Assembly (NCBI RefSeq): GCF_005887555.1
Contig: NZ_VCIA01000001.1
Location: forward strand, 744,001-808,000
DNA length: 64,000 bases
DNA from: Lentibacillus cibarius
GTDB taxonomy: Bacteria; Bacillota; Bacilli; Bacillales; Amphibacillaceae
Reading direction: 5' to 3'
The notes beneath the pieces are model-generated. The model was not told where the DNA came from, made no database searches, and saw nothing but the letters and a program-made list of their open reading frames with translations. Made by a program: the position numbers and the translations under genes. Positions 1 through 11,622 of the stretch are shown in pieces (position 1 is the first letter of the stretch; each line of letters begins with the position of its first letter).

Positions 1-449
1 ATTTCCAAATGATAGGAGGAAGTTTCCGGATTATTGATGGATCCACCTGCTAAAAAAGCCCCCCGTAAGTAGGATTTTCTGCAGCAGTCACGATCCAGAT
101 ACTTATCAGGTATTTTCCGAGTAAACGTATATGGACCTTGCAAAACACCCAAATCAGTAAGCAATTCTTGAACATCTTCTTTCATGCGGACAATATACAC
201 ATTATTCTTTTTCAGTTTCATTTTCTTTCGAACGAGCAATTCAACAGGAACAGAATATAACGATTTAATTAATGTATAGATACGTCGGGCAATCGCTGCG
301 TTTTCCGTTTGAACATCAAGCGTATAAATGTTTCTAGCCATCGATAGGGCTCCGTTCATTCTGATGAGTGCTGCAAGTTCAGCATATTCGCAACATGTGT
401 CCAATTCGATTCCGGTTAGTTCTTTTTTTATTTCTGAAGCAAAGGACAA
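1..449 (-). CDS. whiA: WhiA DNA-binding regulator, N-terminal part
   Basis: This is the first 149 codons of WhiA; the rest lies beyond the left edge. In Bacillaceae WhiA is a LAGLIDADG-like, helix-turn-helix protein that affects cell division and chromosome segregation. The visible residues match the family start closely, with runs such as [28 protein letters not shown] and [14 protein letters not shown]. The start is a TTG at 449: a GGAGGTG ribosome site lies nine bases upstream and no ATG fits. It follows glmR by 33 bases, the usual last part of the nudix-rapZ-glmR-whiA operon. The HTH domain is outside the window. Confidence 0.93.
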   Translation of the reverse strand, partial: MSFASEIKKELTGIELDTCCEYAELAALIRMNGALSMARNIYTLDVQTENAAIARRIYTLIKSLYSVPVELLVRKKMKLKKNNVYIVRMKEDVQELLTDLGVLQGPYTFTRKIPDKYLDRDCCRKSYLRGAFLAGGSINNPETSSYHLE

Positions 450-482
450 TCCCGCACACCTCCCTGTTCATTCTTCACCAGC

Positions 483-1445
483 TTATTCCCGATCAATAAT
501 GGAATATAGCAGTTTTGCTATTTTCTCTTTATCGTGACGTAACGTCGTTTTTGATGGATTAATAATATCACCTTCAATGATCTCAAGTCCCATATCTATT
601 AGACGGTCGGTATCATAAACAACAGGGGTTGCATTCTCTTCTGCATAGACATCACGGATATGTGGACTGATTGGTTCATTGTGAACAACAATCGAATCAA
701 TACACGTCTCTCCGGTATGTTTACGAATGGCCTGAATATGGTCAGCTGCAGTATATGCTGTTGTTTCCCCTGCCTGTGTCATTACATTGCATACATAGAC
801 GACCTTACCCTTTGTTCGTGTGAGGGCTTCGTCCATTTGCGGTATAATCATATTAGGCAAGATACTTGTATACAAGCTACCAGGGGCTATCACGACCAAA
901 TCTGCATTTTCCACGGATTCCACTGCATGCGGAAGCGGCTGAACTGGCTCCGGACTTAAAAAAACACGCTCGATCTTTTTATTAGCCAAAGGAATATTCG
1001 ATTCACCCGAAACGACGGTATCGTCTTCCATTTTGGCATGCAATGACAAGCTCTGGTTCGAAATAGGGTAAATATTCCCCTTCACATTCAAAACACGGGA
1101 AATTTCTTTAATACCAGTGAAAAAGTTGCCCGTAATCGACGTCATTGCTGCAAGAAGCAGGTTCCCCATCGAATGTCCGGAAAGTCCGTTTCTAGCATTA
1201 AACCTATGCTGAAACAGATCCAAAAGCATCGGCTCTGCATCAGATAATGCCGCAATAACATTACGTATGTCACCAGGTGCCGGTATCGCCATTTCATTCC
1301 GCAGACGTCCGGTACTCCCACCATCATCAGCAACCGTTACAAGGGCAGTTAACTCGATCGGCAAGTTTTTCAGACCACGTAGCAGGACGGGCATCCCCGT
1401 ACCACCACCGATCACCGTAACATTTGGTTTATTTCCACGACCCAT
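483..1445 (-). CDS. glmR: GlmR/YvcK, UDP-GlcNAc-binding regulator of carbon flow to the cell wall
   Basis: A 320-residue protein of the YvcK/CofD-like family. In B. subtilis it binds UDP-GlcNAc and stimulates GlmS, which steers carbon into peptidoglycan precursors; it is needed for growth on gluconeogenic sources. Family motifs seen are VIGGGTGMPVLLRGL near the start, VADDGGSTGRLR, PGDIRNV and LVVIAPGSLYTSILPN. I chose the ATG at 1445, not the upstream in-frame codons, because it lies one base after the rapZ stop, has an AAAGGG site, and gives a family-like start. It is co-transcribed with rapZ and whiA. Confidence 0.95.
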   Translation of the reverse strand: MGRGNKPNVTVIGGGTGMPVLLRGLKNLPIELTALVTVADDGGSTGRLRNEMAIPAPGDIRNVIAALSDAEPMLLDLFQHRFNARNGLSGHSMGNLLLAAMTSITGNFFTGIKEISRVLNVKGNIYPISNQSLSLHAKMEDDTVVSGESNIPLANKKIERVFLSPEPVQPLPHAVESVENADLVVIAPGSLYTSILPNMIIPQMDEALTRTKGKVVYVCNVMTQAGETTAYTAADHIQAIRKHTGETCIDSIVVHNEPISPHIRDVYAEENATPVVYDTDRLIDMGLEIIEGDIINPSKTTLRHDKEKIAKLLYSIIDRE

Positions 1446-1446
1446 A

Positions 1447-2331
1447 TTAAAAACCCTTTCTTTTGTCAATATCACGATGACTGACATGGGTAATATAATT
1501 TGTTGCAAGTTGTTTAGCGAAGTGTTGAGCGATAGCTACCGAGCGATGCTGCCCGCCAGTGCATCCAATCCCGACGACAAGCTGGGACTTGCCTTCTTTC
1601 TTATATTGGGGGAGCATAAACTGGAGTAAATCAAGCACCTTTTCATTAAATTTATGCGTGTCAGACCATTTGAATACATAGGAAGACACTTCGGAGTCCA
1701 ATCCTGTCAACGGCTGCATTTGCGGTACATAATGCGGATTTGGCAAAAACCGTACATCGAACACCAAATCAGCATCAATTGGTATACCGTACTTATAACC
1801 AAACGACACCATATTAACTGAAAAAATTTCCTGTTTATCTTCCATGTATGCGTTTAGTATTTTTTCTCTTAATTGTTTTGGCTTTAACGTCGTCGTATCA
1901 ATAATTCGTTGCGCCCTGCCCCGTAATTCATCAAGCATGGCGCGCTCCTTTTGAATACCTTCGAGTGGAAGGCCATCTGCGGCCAGTGGGTGGGAACGCC
2001 TCGTTTCCTTATACCTGGTTACAAGTTCCTCATCTTTTGCATCCAAGAAAAGAATGTGTTCATTTAACCAGTCTTCTTCCCCTAGTACGTCCAGTGCCCC
2101 AAACAAGGAATCAAAAAATTCCCTTCCTCGTAAATCCATGACAAGGGCGACTTTATGAATATTATTCCTCGAATCTTTCATTAGCTCTAAAAACTTGGGT
2201 AGGAGAGCCGGGGGCAAATTATCAACACAGTAATAGCCCAAATCCTCAAAGCTTTGAACAGCTACCGTTTTTCCTGCCCCCGACATCCCTGTAATAATAA
2301 CCAGTTTGGTATCTTGTTCACTATTCCACAT
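1447..2331 (-). CDS. rapZ: RapZ-family nucleotide-binding protein (YvcJ)
   Basis: A 294-residue P-loop protein. The Walker A motif GMSGAGKT is at residues 15-22, and the C-terminal half has the conserved GCTGGQHRS stretch typical of RapZ. In Gram-negatives RapZ controls small-RNA regulation of glmS; in B. subtilis YvcJ has nucleotide-hydrolysing activity and affects competence. The ATG at 2331 has AGGGGAGA upstream; an ATG six codons earlier overlaps that ribosome site and the end of the Nudix gene. The gap to the Nudix gene is 14 bases and to glmR one base, so translation is probably coupled. Confidence 0.94.
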   Translation of the reverse strand: MWNSEQDTKLVIITGMSGAGKTVAVQSFEDLGYYCVDNLPPALLPKFLELMKDSRNNIHKVALVMDLRGREFFDSLFGALDVLGEEDWLNEHILFLDAKDEELVTRYKETRRSHPLAADGLPLEGIQKERAMLDELRGRAQRIIDTTTLKPKQLREKILNAYMEDKQEIFSVNMVSFGYKYGIPIDADLVFDVRFLPNPHYVPQMQPLTGLDSEVSSYVFKWSDTHKFNEKVLDLLQFMLPQYKKEGKSQLVVGIGCTGGQHRSVAIAQHFAKQLATNYITHVSHRDIDKRKGF

Positions 2332-2345
2332 GCTAATTCTCCCCT

Positions 2346-2810
2346 TCATGAAGTTGTGGAGTCAAAACGCATTTGCAATAATTCGTAATCCTCCGTATAC
2401 GAAAACGAACCGAATAGCATGTCGTTAGAAGAAAAGACATGAGCAAAAATCTTTCTGTCCCCTTCCGCCATTGGCAATTTGTGGATTGCGTCCAACGCCA
2501 CCCACTCCAATTCTCCTTCTTTACAGTAACTTGCCAACTCTCCTTCAGAAGCCTTGCACATAAATGTGAACATCATCCACTCTTGCACAAGCTCATCACT
2601 ACTGTAGATCATAAAAGTGAATGCACCAGTCAGTGAAGGATCAATTAGTTTCAGACCTGTTTCCTCCCAAAATTCACGAACGACGGATTCTTTAATCGTT
2701 TCCCCTTGCTCCATCTTACCGCCTGGGATTGCGTACCAACCCCGGCGCGGTTTTTTAATCAATAAAACTTTATCATTATCTATTAATATGCAATTTGTCA
2801 CACGTTGCAT
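2346..2810 (-). CDS. Nudix hydrolase (YvcI-like)
   Basis: A 154-residue Nudix protein. The Nudix box is complete: [24 protein letters not shown], given here by its key residues G-x5-E-x7-REFxEE. The substrate is unknown. The start MQRVTNC at 2810 matches the family and has AAGAAGTGA seven bases upstream. Longer readings to 2843 or 2897 run into a good sigma-A promoter (2857-2886) and are rejected. It is the first gene of the rapZ-glmR-whiA operon, as in B. subtilis. Confidence 0.9.
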   Translation of the reverse strand: MQRVTNCILIDNDKVLLIKKPRRGWYAIPGGKMEQGETIKESVVREFWEETGLKLIDPSLTGAFTFMIYSSDELVQEWMMFTFMCKASEGELASYCKEGELEWVALDAIHKLPMAEGDRKIFAHVFSSNDMLFGSFSYTEDYELLQMRFDSTTS

Positions 2811-2856
2811 TCCTAATTCACTTCTTTCAACTGAACTGTCCATAAACACTAAGGTT

Positions 2857-2886
2857 ATTATACAATGAACAGCTACTAACCAACAA
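2857..2886 (-). promoter_or_regulatory. Sigma-A promoter of the nudix-rapZ-glmR-whiA operon
   Basis: On the minus strand TTGTTG (2881-2886) and TATAAT (2857-2862) are 18 bases apart. The start point would be near 2850, giving a short leader to the Nudix start at 2810. It helps decide that start codon. Confidence 0.7.
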
Positions 2887-2944
2887 GTATATGCCAAAAT
2901 AGAGCAAAAGCGTAAGGCAGAAGGATAAAGCGTCCATATTTAGA

Positions 2945-2975
2945 CGAAAAAAATGCAGGTGCACAATCACCTGCA
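2945..2975 (-). terminator. Rho-independent terminator after trxB
   Basis: TGCAGGTG (2954-2961) pairs perfectly with CACCTGCA (2968-2975) around a six-base loop. On the minus strand the hairpin is followed by seven Ts. It lies 200 bases past the trxB stop. Confidence 0.85.
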
Positions 2976-3173
2976 GAAAAACTAATTTATTTATAAAAAG
3001 GGGGTCAATTAGTTAATTCCATTGTAACGAATAATTGTTGCGTACGTATTACAGCGGCGTTAAAAAGCAATTACTTTCTAATGAATGGAACGCAACAATT
3101 AATCAAACAATGATTGGCATCGCCTAAGTTGTTCACGACAAAATTTCTTATTTACATCCTATCCGTATAACTT

Positions 3174-4160
<987 letters not shown>

Positions 4161-4181
4161 TCATATTCATCATATAGTAAG

Positions 4182-4210
4182 ACTATATATTCGTCTAATC
4201 TTATGCTCAA
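4182..4210 (-). promoter_or_regulatory. Promoter of trxB
   Basis: TTGAGC (4205-4210) and TATAGT (4182-4187) on the minus strand are separated by 17 bases. They lie in the gap between the TPR gene and trxB. Confidence 0.6.
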
Positions 4211-4226
4211 GCAAACAACTAAGCCG

Positions 4227-5231
4227 TTAGTCCGTAATCCAAGGAAGACCTTCATCAGCTAATTCGGTATGTCGTCTACAGCCTTTCTTCCATATAGAAA
4301 GTGCTTTTGAACACATATGAAGCTTATATGCTGTAATACTGTACCATTTATAATAGGAAAGGTGATTTTTCACCTTCTCCTCATTGATTGCCCGGAACCG
4401 TTTGAACGCCTCGTCGTGAACACCAGTTTGTGCGAATGTCACTGCTATTCGAAGTTTTTGCTGTTCGTGTACTGGATATACATTCAACAAAGCGTTTATA
4501 TGCGTTTTGTGTTCTTCACGGCACAACTCATGATAAAAAACAGCTAAGTTAATGTGACTTGATAATGATTCTGGAGATTCCGCTAGTAGGTTGTATTCCA
4601 TGTCAATTGCATCATCTCTGTAACCTGCAAAAAATAGGGTATACGCATAATCATGCCGTATATTCTCATGGCCCGGAAATAGAGCCATCATCTCTTCAAG
4701 CAATGGAAGTGCCTTGTCCCATGCTTGATGTTCCATATGAAAAAACACCGTCTCCTGATAAATGAGCAGTTCATCTTCTTCCTCAAATTCCCAGTCGTCA
4801 TCTTCTTGTTCTTCATCAACCATCATTAAGTCAATTAAATGTTCCGCGTCTTCCCGCATATCACCATCAGGGTCTTTATCAAGATATGATTCTGCATACT
4901 TTTTTGCATCATTCAAGAGACCTAAATGGGCATAATTATTTGCAAGTAAGTAATAACAATCTGTATACTGATCACCTGATGACTCCAACACTTCATTCAA
5001 CAATTCGTTAGCAGTGTGGTAAGAACCAATTTCGGTGTAGACAATAGACAACTGGCACTTATAAAGCGGATTTGTAGGAATTGCATCAACTGCTTTTTGC
5101 AGCCATTTTATCGCTATTTCGAACTTTCGCTTCTGAAAAGCTTCAACACCTTTTGTAAAATAGAAATCGCCGTCCGGTATAAAGGGGATAATATTCTCCT
5201 CATTTGGTGCTATTTTACTACGCTGTTTCAT
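4227..5231 (-). CDS. Tetratricopeptide-repeat protein of unknown function
   Basis: A 334-residue soluble protein with TPR-like helical repeats: FQKRKFEIAIKWLQKAV near residue 33, then repeats near 67, 101, 170 and 200. An acidic patch (EEQEDDDWEFEEEDEL) sits in the middle. There is no signal peptide or membrane segment. A TPR protein beside trxB is also found in B. subtilis (YvcD region), so the neighbourhood is conserved, but I know no function. The start has a strong AGGGGGG site. An extended -10 promoter (TGGTATACT, -10 at 5271-5276) lies just upstream. Confidence 0.85.
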   Translation of the reverse strand: MKQRSKIAPNEENIIPFIPDGDFYFTKGVEAFQKRKFEIAIKWLQKAVDAIPTNPLYKCQLSIVYTEIGSYHTANELLNEVLESSGDQYTDCYYLLANNYAHLGLLNDAKKYAESYLDKDPDGDMREDAEHLIDLMMVDEEQEDDDWEFEEEDELLIYQETVFFHMEHQAWDKALPLLEEMMALFPGHENIRHDYAYTLFFAGYRDDAIDMEYNLLAESPESLSSHINLAVFYHELCREEHKTHINALLNVYPVHEQQKLRIAVTFAQTGVHDEAFKRFRAINEEKVKNHLSYYKWYSITAYKLHMCSKALSIWKKGCRRHTELADEGLPWITD

Positions 5232-5270
5232 GCTAGCCCCCCTATTTATGTGTCAAATCTCGCCGAACAA

Positions 5271-5276
5271 AGTATA
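5271..5276 (-). promoter_or_regulatory. Extended -10 promoter of the TPR gene
   Basis: TATACT preceded by TGG on the minus strand, about 40 bases before the TPR start codon. No good -35 box is visible. Confidence 0.5.
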
Positions 5277-5310
5277 CCACAATTGGCAGGCGAATAATAT
5301 ATGTATTTAA

Positions 5311-5358
5311 AAAGAAAAAGCAGTCCCAGTCAATTCCATCCAGACTGCAAACTGCTTT
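5311..5358 (-). terminator. Terminator after glpD
   Basis: GCAGTC (5320-5325) pairs with GACTGC (5343-5348), and an outer AAAGCAGT/ACTGCTTT pairing is also possible. On the minus strand TTTTTCTTTTT follows. Confidence 0.75.
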
Positions 5359-5412
5359 CACGCTGTTAGTATACTACAAAAGTGCTAATTCGACTCTCTG
5401 CTACATTGTCAA

Positions 5413-7074
5413 TTATATAATGGGATGGACTGCTTCATCTAATAGTTGGTCAAGCTCTTCAGCATAAGCTTGCTTCTGTTCATCCGTCCATTGAAAAACG
5501 TTCGCCATATATGCAATAACATTATCCTTATGCTTTTTAACAAAGGCAATATCAAAAAACAACGCGCCTGTCCGACGTACAAAAAAGTCCACCGGTTTAT
5601 AAGCCATTTCATACTTTATAGCGTAAATGAGTTCGGCAAAAACGACAGGATCAATTGCGGCGCTATGTGCGTTTGCTTGTTCCTCTTCGTACAATTCAAA
5701 GATTTTATCAATATTGGCACCATATTGCTGGATAAGTTGTGTGGTCACTTGTTCATGGATACCAAGGGCAGTCGCTTCAGCAATCTTCTGCTTTTTAAAG
5801 TCACGAAAGCCTGTTGAACCGCCTACTTCTCCGCCGGCTATCGGTAAATGCTTCGTTTCCGATTCACCGTACAAAATCCCTTCCTCTTCCTTAAGCTGCT
5901 TAACCACTGTATTAACGGCGTGTTCAGCCATTTTCCGATACCCTGTCAGTTTCCCACCTGCCATAGAGATTAGACCGGAATTCGATACAAAAATCTCGTC
6001 TTTCCGAGAAATTTCATCGGGATCATCCTTGCCTTCTTCGGCAATTAATGGCCTTAATCCAGCATAGCTTGATTCAACATCATCTACAGTTATAGCAAGT
6101 GATGGAAACATATAACGAATCGCATCAAGTAAATAATTCCTGTCATCTTCGGTCATTTTAGGATTAGCAATATCACCATTGTAACTTGTATCGGTCGTTC
6201 CCACATACGTTTTATCATTCCGTGGAATGGCAAAAATCATCCGGCCGTCCGGTGCATCAAAATAAATTGCCTGCTTAAGTGGAAAACGTTTTTTCGAGAA
6301 CACCACATGAACCCCTTTTGTTAACTGAAGGGTTTTCCCTTTCTTGGATCCATCCATTTCACGAATGTCATCGACCCATGGACCACCGGCATTCACTATT
6401 TTCTTCGCATAAATATAGTGCTGTTCGCCAGTGATCTGATCTTCTACAATCGCACCGGTTACTTTTCCGGATTGATAGATAAGATCAACGACTTTGGCAT
6501 AATTGACCGCATGCGCTCCTTTTTGAACAGCCTTTTTCATTACTTCAATGGTCAGTCGTGCGTCATCTGTTTTATATTCCACATAGATTCCAGCACCTTT
6601 AAGACCGTCCTTTTTAATAAGCGGTTCCTTATCCGCCGCCTCATCCGGACTTAGCATTTCCCTTCGTTCACTTTTCTTTACACCTGCCAGAAAATCATAC
6701 ACGCGAAGACCGATATTCGTTGTAAACGGTCCAAATGTACCACCTTTATAAAACGGCAGCATCATCCACTCAGGTGTGGTTACATGTGGGCCATTTTCAT
6801 ATACGATAGCCCGTTCTTTCCCGACTTCAGAAACCATTTTCACTTCAAATTGTTTTAAATAGCGCAAACCACCGTGAACAAGCTTGGTTGAACGGCTTGA
6901 TGTACCAGCAGCAAAATCCTGCATTTCAACCACTGCCGTATTTAACCCTCGGGTAACCGCATCAAGCGCTATCCCGGAACCTGTAATACCACCACCGATC
7001 ACGAGAACATCGAGCTGGGTATCTTTCATTTGTTGAAAAACGTTAGTACGCTGATAACTTGAGAAAACTGACAT
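5413..7074 (-). CDS. glpD: Aerobic glycerol-3-phosphate dehydrogenase
   Basis: A 553-residue FAD enzyme at the inner face of the membrane that oxidises glycerol-3-phosphate to dihydroxyacetone phosphate and passes electrons to menaquinone. Family marks are VIGGGITGSGIALDA near residue 25, FAAGTSSRSTKLVHGGLRYLKQFEVKMV, and the C-terminal PVDFFVRRTGALFFDI. The ATG at 7074 has GAGGTGA five bases upstream; a GTG three codons earlier lies inside that site. It has its own promoter and a leader terminator, which points to GlpP antitermination. Confidence 0.97.
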   Translation of the reverse strand: MSVFSSYQRTNVFQQMKDTQLDVLVIGGGITGSGIALDAVTRGLNTAVVEMQDFAAGTSSRSTKLVHGGLRYLKQFEVKMVSEVGKERAIVYENGPHVTTPEWMMLPFYKGGTFGPFTTNIGLRVYDFLAGVKKSERREMLSPDEAADKEPLIKKDGLKGAGIYVEYKTDDARLTIEVMKKAVQKGAHAVNYAKVVDLIYQSGKVTGAIVEDQITGEQHYIYAKKIVNAGGPWVDDIREMDGSKKGKTLQLTKGVHVVFSKKRFPLKQAIYFDAPDGRMIFAIPRNDKTYVGTTDTSYNGDIANPKMTEDDRNYLLDAIRYMFPSLAITVDDVESSYAGLRPLIAEEGKDDPDEISRKDEIFVSNSGLISMAGGKLTGYRKMAEHAVNTVVKQLKEEEGILYGESETKHLPIAGGEVGGSTGFRDFKKQKIAEATALGIHEQVTTQLIQQYGANIDKIFELYEEEQANAHSAAIDPVVFAELIYAIKYEMAYKPVDFFVRRTGALFFDIAFVKKHKDNVIAYMANVFQWTDEQKQAYAEELDQLLDEAVHPII

Positions 7075-7145
7075 GTCCATCACCTCATATATAGTTTATA
7101 TCTATTACACATCGTTAAACCCGAAAAAATTTTCTACCTAAAAAA

Positions 7146-7207
7146 AGAAACCACAAACTAGCTAATGAACACGCTTCATCAGCAATTTGTGGTTTCTCCA
7201 TTTCTCC
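7146..7207 (-). promoter_or_regulatory. glpD leader: terminator hairpin with GlpP-type antiterminator motif
   Basis: On the minus strand AGAAACCACAAA pairs perfectly with TTTGTGGTTTCT, with a second GCTGATGAA/TTCATTAGC helix inside, and a run of Ts follows. The ascending arm overlaps GGAGAAATGGAGA (7195-7207). The same motif stands before the glpF hairpin. In B. subtilis GlpP with glycerol-3-phosphate stops termination at such leaders. Confidence 0.8.
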
Positions 7208-7249
7208 GGCACATATATTAACTTATGGGTATAGTTTATCATAGAATCG

Positions 7250-7278
7250 ATTTTACGTACAGTCTTTAATTTAGCCAA
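7250..7278 (-). promoter_or_regulatory. Promoter of glpD
   Basis: TTGGCT (7273-7278) and TAAAAT (7250-7255) are separated by 17 bases on the minus strand. The start near 7243 would place the leader hairpin within the first hundred bases of the transcript. Confidence 0.5.
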
Positions 7279-7334
7279 ATTCTTTTGTCACGGCTGCGAT
7301 TACTTCCGTCTTCCAGCAATTTTACAGCGGACAA

Positions 7335-9686
<2,352 letters not shown>

Positions 9687-9741
9687 ATATAAACACTTCC
9701 TTGTATAATTTTGTTAGTTCAAACAAGTTCTATGAACACAA

Positions 9742-9808
9742 AAAACCACACTGCAATCATAGTACTTTACCTAGGAAGTACCATTACAGTGTGGGTCTCC
9801 ATGTCTCC
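9742..9808 (-). promoter_or_regulatory. glpFK leader: terminator hairpin with GlpP-type antiterminator motif
   Basis: On the minus strand CCACACTGTAATGGTACTT pairs with AAGTACTATGATTGCAGTGTGG, and TTTTTT follows. The motif GGAGACATGGAGA (9796-9808) overlaps the 5' arm, as in the glpD leader. GlpP is encoded 100 bases upstream of this promoter. Confidence 0.8.
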
Positions 9809-9834
9809 TCCACGTTCTTAACTTGTCAAAAATA

Positions 9835-9863
9835 ATTCTACTTCAAAATGTAAACGTTGTCAA
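9835..9863 (-). promoter_or_regulatory. Sigma-A promoter of glpFK with a cre site in the spacer
   Basis: TTGACA (9858-9863) and TAGAAT (9835-9840) are 17 bases apart on the minus strand. The plus-strand sequence TGTAAACGTTGTCA (9849-9862) fits the CcpA consensus TGWAANCGNTNWCA at every position. It covers the -35 box and part of the spacer, so CcpA bound there should block RNA polymerase. Confidence 0.88.
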
Positions 9864-9909
9864 TCATAATTATAGTGAAATCCTTAGGCAAACTAGTGAA
9901 GAGTTAATC

Positions 9910-10458
9910 TTATGATAAATCCCACAACTCAGCATTGGAAGTCGATACCGCTACTGCTCCTGCTTCTAAAGCTGATGAAACTTCCTGTTCGTTTCTAATC
10001 AGACCACCGGCAATAACCGGAATAGACGCTTCTTCATATATTTGTGTTATAATATCCGGCACAAGCCCTGGCAACAATTCTACACAATCCGGCTGAAATC
10101 GATCAATCAATTGCAGATTGTGGTCAACGGCCATGCTATCCAGCAAAAACATGCGCTGGATAGCTGTCAGTTTATGCTTTTTGGCAAGCTTGATGATATT
10201 GCCTCTAGTCGAAATAACGCCATCCGGTTTAATGGCACGGACTAGAAATTCCATACCGTATTCGTCAGCTTTCAACCCTTGAATCAAGTCAACATGCACG
10301 AATACCTGCTTATTAGCGCGTTTCGCATACGTCACCAAACTTTTCAATTGTGCTAATCGCGTCTCCAGCAGTACAACAGCATTGTGATCCGATTCCAGTG
10401 CCGTTTCAAAATCTTTCATGCTGCGGATTGCGGGGACAATTCCAGCTGGTATGTTCAT
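9910..10458 (-). CDS. glpP: Glycerol regulon antiterminator
   Basis: A 182-residue TIM-barrel-like protein. GlpP binds glycerol-3-phosphate and then the leader RNA of glp transcripts, preventing termination and stabilising glpD mRNA. Family runs seen are IPAIRS-like VPAIRSMKDFE, VFVHVDLIQGL, PDGVISTRGNIIK and VIAGGLIRNEQEV. It overlaps the upstream acetyltransferase gene by four bases (ATGA) and has AAGGATGATG before its start. So it is the last gene of the hprK operon, not the first of a glp operon as in B. subtilis. Confidence 0.95.
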   Translation of the reverse strand: MNIPAGIVPAIRSMKDFETALESDHNAVVLLETRLAQLKSLVTYAKRANKQVFVHVDLIQGLKADEYGMEFLVRAIKPDGVISTRGNIIKLAKKHKLTAIQRMFLLDSMAVDHNLQLIDRFQPDCVELLPGLVPDIITQIYEEASIPVIAGGLIRNEQEVSSALEAGAVAVSTSNAELWDLS

Positions 10459-10985
10459 GCTTCATCATCCTTCCAATGGTCATCCACCTGTTTCTCCATC
10501 TTTTCCTTCGTACGAATCACCTGCATCGGATTCCCACCAACAAAAGCCCCAGGCGGTACATCTTTATGGACCAGTGTTCCCGCCGACACAATGGCACCAT
10601 CACCAATCGTTACACCGGGAAGAATCGTGGAATTGGCACCAATCATAACGTTATCACCAATCACCACTTCCCCCACCCGATATTCATTTATCAAATATTC
10701 ATGAGCCAGGATTGTGGTATTATACCCAATCACACTGTTTGCACCAACCTTTATTTTTTCGGGAAACATGATATCGGGCATGACCATTAAAGCAAATGCC
10801 GTCTTGTCGCCCACCTTCATTTGCAAAAAAACTTGGTAAAGCCAATTTTTCACACGTAAAAAAGGTGTGTATCTGCCCAATTGGATAAAGATAAAATTTT
10901 TCATAACCTTCCAAAAGGGTACTGTTTTATAAATTTGCCACAGCGAATTCGCATGTTTGACAGGATATCGTTCGGTCTTGCGCAT
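10455..10985 (-). CDS. yvoF: Left-handed beta-helix acyltransferase (YvoF-like)
   Basis: A 176-residue protein of the hexapeptide-repeat acetyltransferase family. The repeats IGDNVMIGANSTILPGVTIGDGAIVSAGTLV near residues 110-140 form the beta-helix, and GGNPMQVIR follows as in maltose/galactoside-type acetyltransferases. The acceptor substrate is unknown. It follows ppaX by one base and overlaps glpP by four. The same gene ends the hprK-lgt-yvoD-ppaX operon of B. subtilis. Confidence 0.88.
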   Translation of the reverse strand: MRKTERYPVKHANSLWQIYKTVPFWKVMKNFIFIQLGRYTPFLRVKNWLYQVFLQMKVGDKTAFALMVMPDIMFPEKIKVGANSVIGYNTTILAHEYLINEYRVGEVVIGDNVMIGANSTILPGVTIGDGAIVSAGTLVHKDVPPGAFVGGNPMQVIRTKEKMEKQVDDHWKDDEA

Positions 10986-10986
10986 A

Positions 10987-11622
10987 CTACACCTCTGTTA
11001 TTTTGAGCAGATCCTGCATATCATCCAACATATAAGTAGGCTTGTATGCCAGTAATTTTTCGCGGTCTTTCAAGGACCAAGAAACAGCCGCTGTTTTGAC
11101 TGCGGCATTCCTTCCAGCTTCAATGTCGTGTGAATTATCGCCAACCATTAACGTTGACTCTGGACTGGCTCCAAGTTCATTCATAGCTTTTATAACCGGC
11201 TCCGGGTGTGGCTTAGCACAAGTGACATCGTCAAGCGTGATCACCGTCTTGAAATAAGAATCGAGCTGAGTAACCCTTAACCCCATTCCCACGGTCCCGC
11301 GCAGCTTTGTCGTAACTATGCCAAGCTGAATGTTTTTCTGGTGCAACCGGTCAATTGTTTTCAAGACATTCGGAAATGCAGTCACATAATCATCATGATG
11401 CTTCTTATTATGTTCGCGATATGTTTCCATCATTGACTCAGCCTGAACAGGATTATACTGTAAAAATGTATCTTTCAGTGGTGGTCCAATAAACTCAATT
11501 GCTTCCTCGCGTGCAAGCTTTTTGCCGTAATGCTGAAATGTGTGTATGAACGATTCAATGATCAGTTCATTGGTATCAATCAGTGTTCCATCCAAATCAA
11601 AGAGTATGGTATGAATGTTCAT
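10987..11622 (-). CDS. ppaX: Pyrophosphatase PpaX (HAD family)
   Basis: A 211-residue HAD hydrolase. The nucleophile motif DLDGTLIDT is at residues 9-17, and VGDNSHDIEAGRNA carries the last HAD motif. PpaX hydrolyses the pyrophosphate made when HprK dephosphorylates Ser-P-HPr, pulling that reaction forward. It starts inside the end of yvoD (26-base overlap) with an AAGGAAGGG site, so coupling is likely. The hprK operon supplies the context that separates it from other phosphoglycolate-phosphatase-like HADs. Confidence 0.93.
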   Translation of the reverse strand: MNIHTILFDLDGTLIDTNELIIESFIHTFQHYGKKLAREEAIEFIGPPLKDTFLQYNPVQAESMMETYREHNKKHHDDYVTAFPNVLKTIDRLHQKNIQLGIVTTKLRGTVGMGLRVTQLDSYFKTVITLDDVTCAKPHPEPVIKAMNELGASPESTLMVGDNSHDIEAGRNAAVKTAAVSWSLKDREKLLAYKPTYMLDDMQDLLKITEV

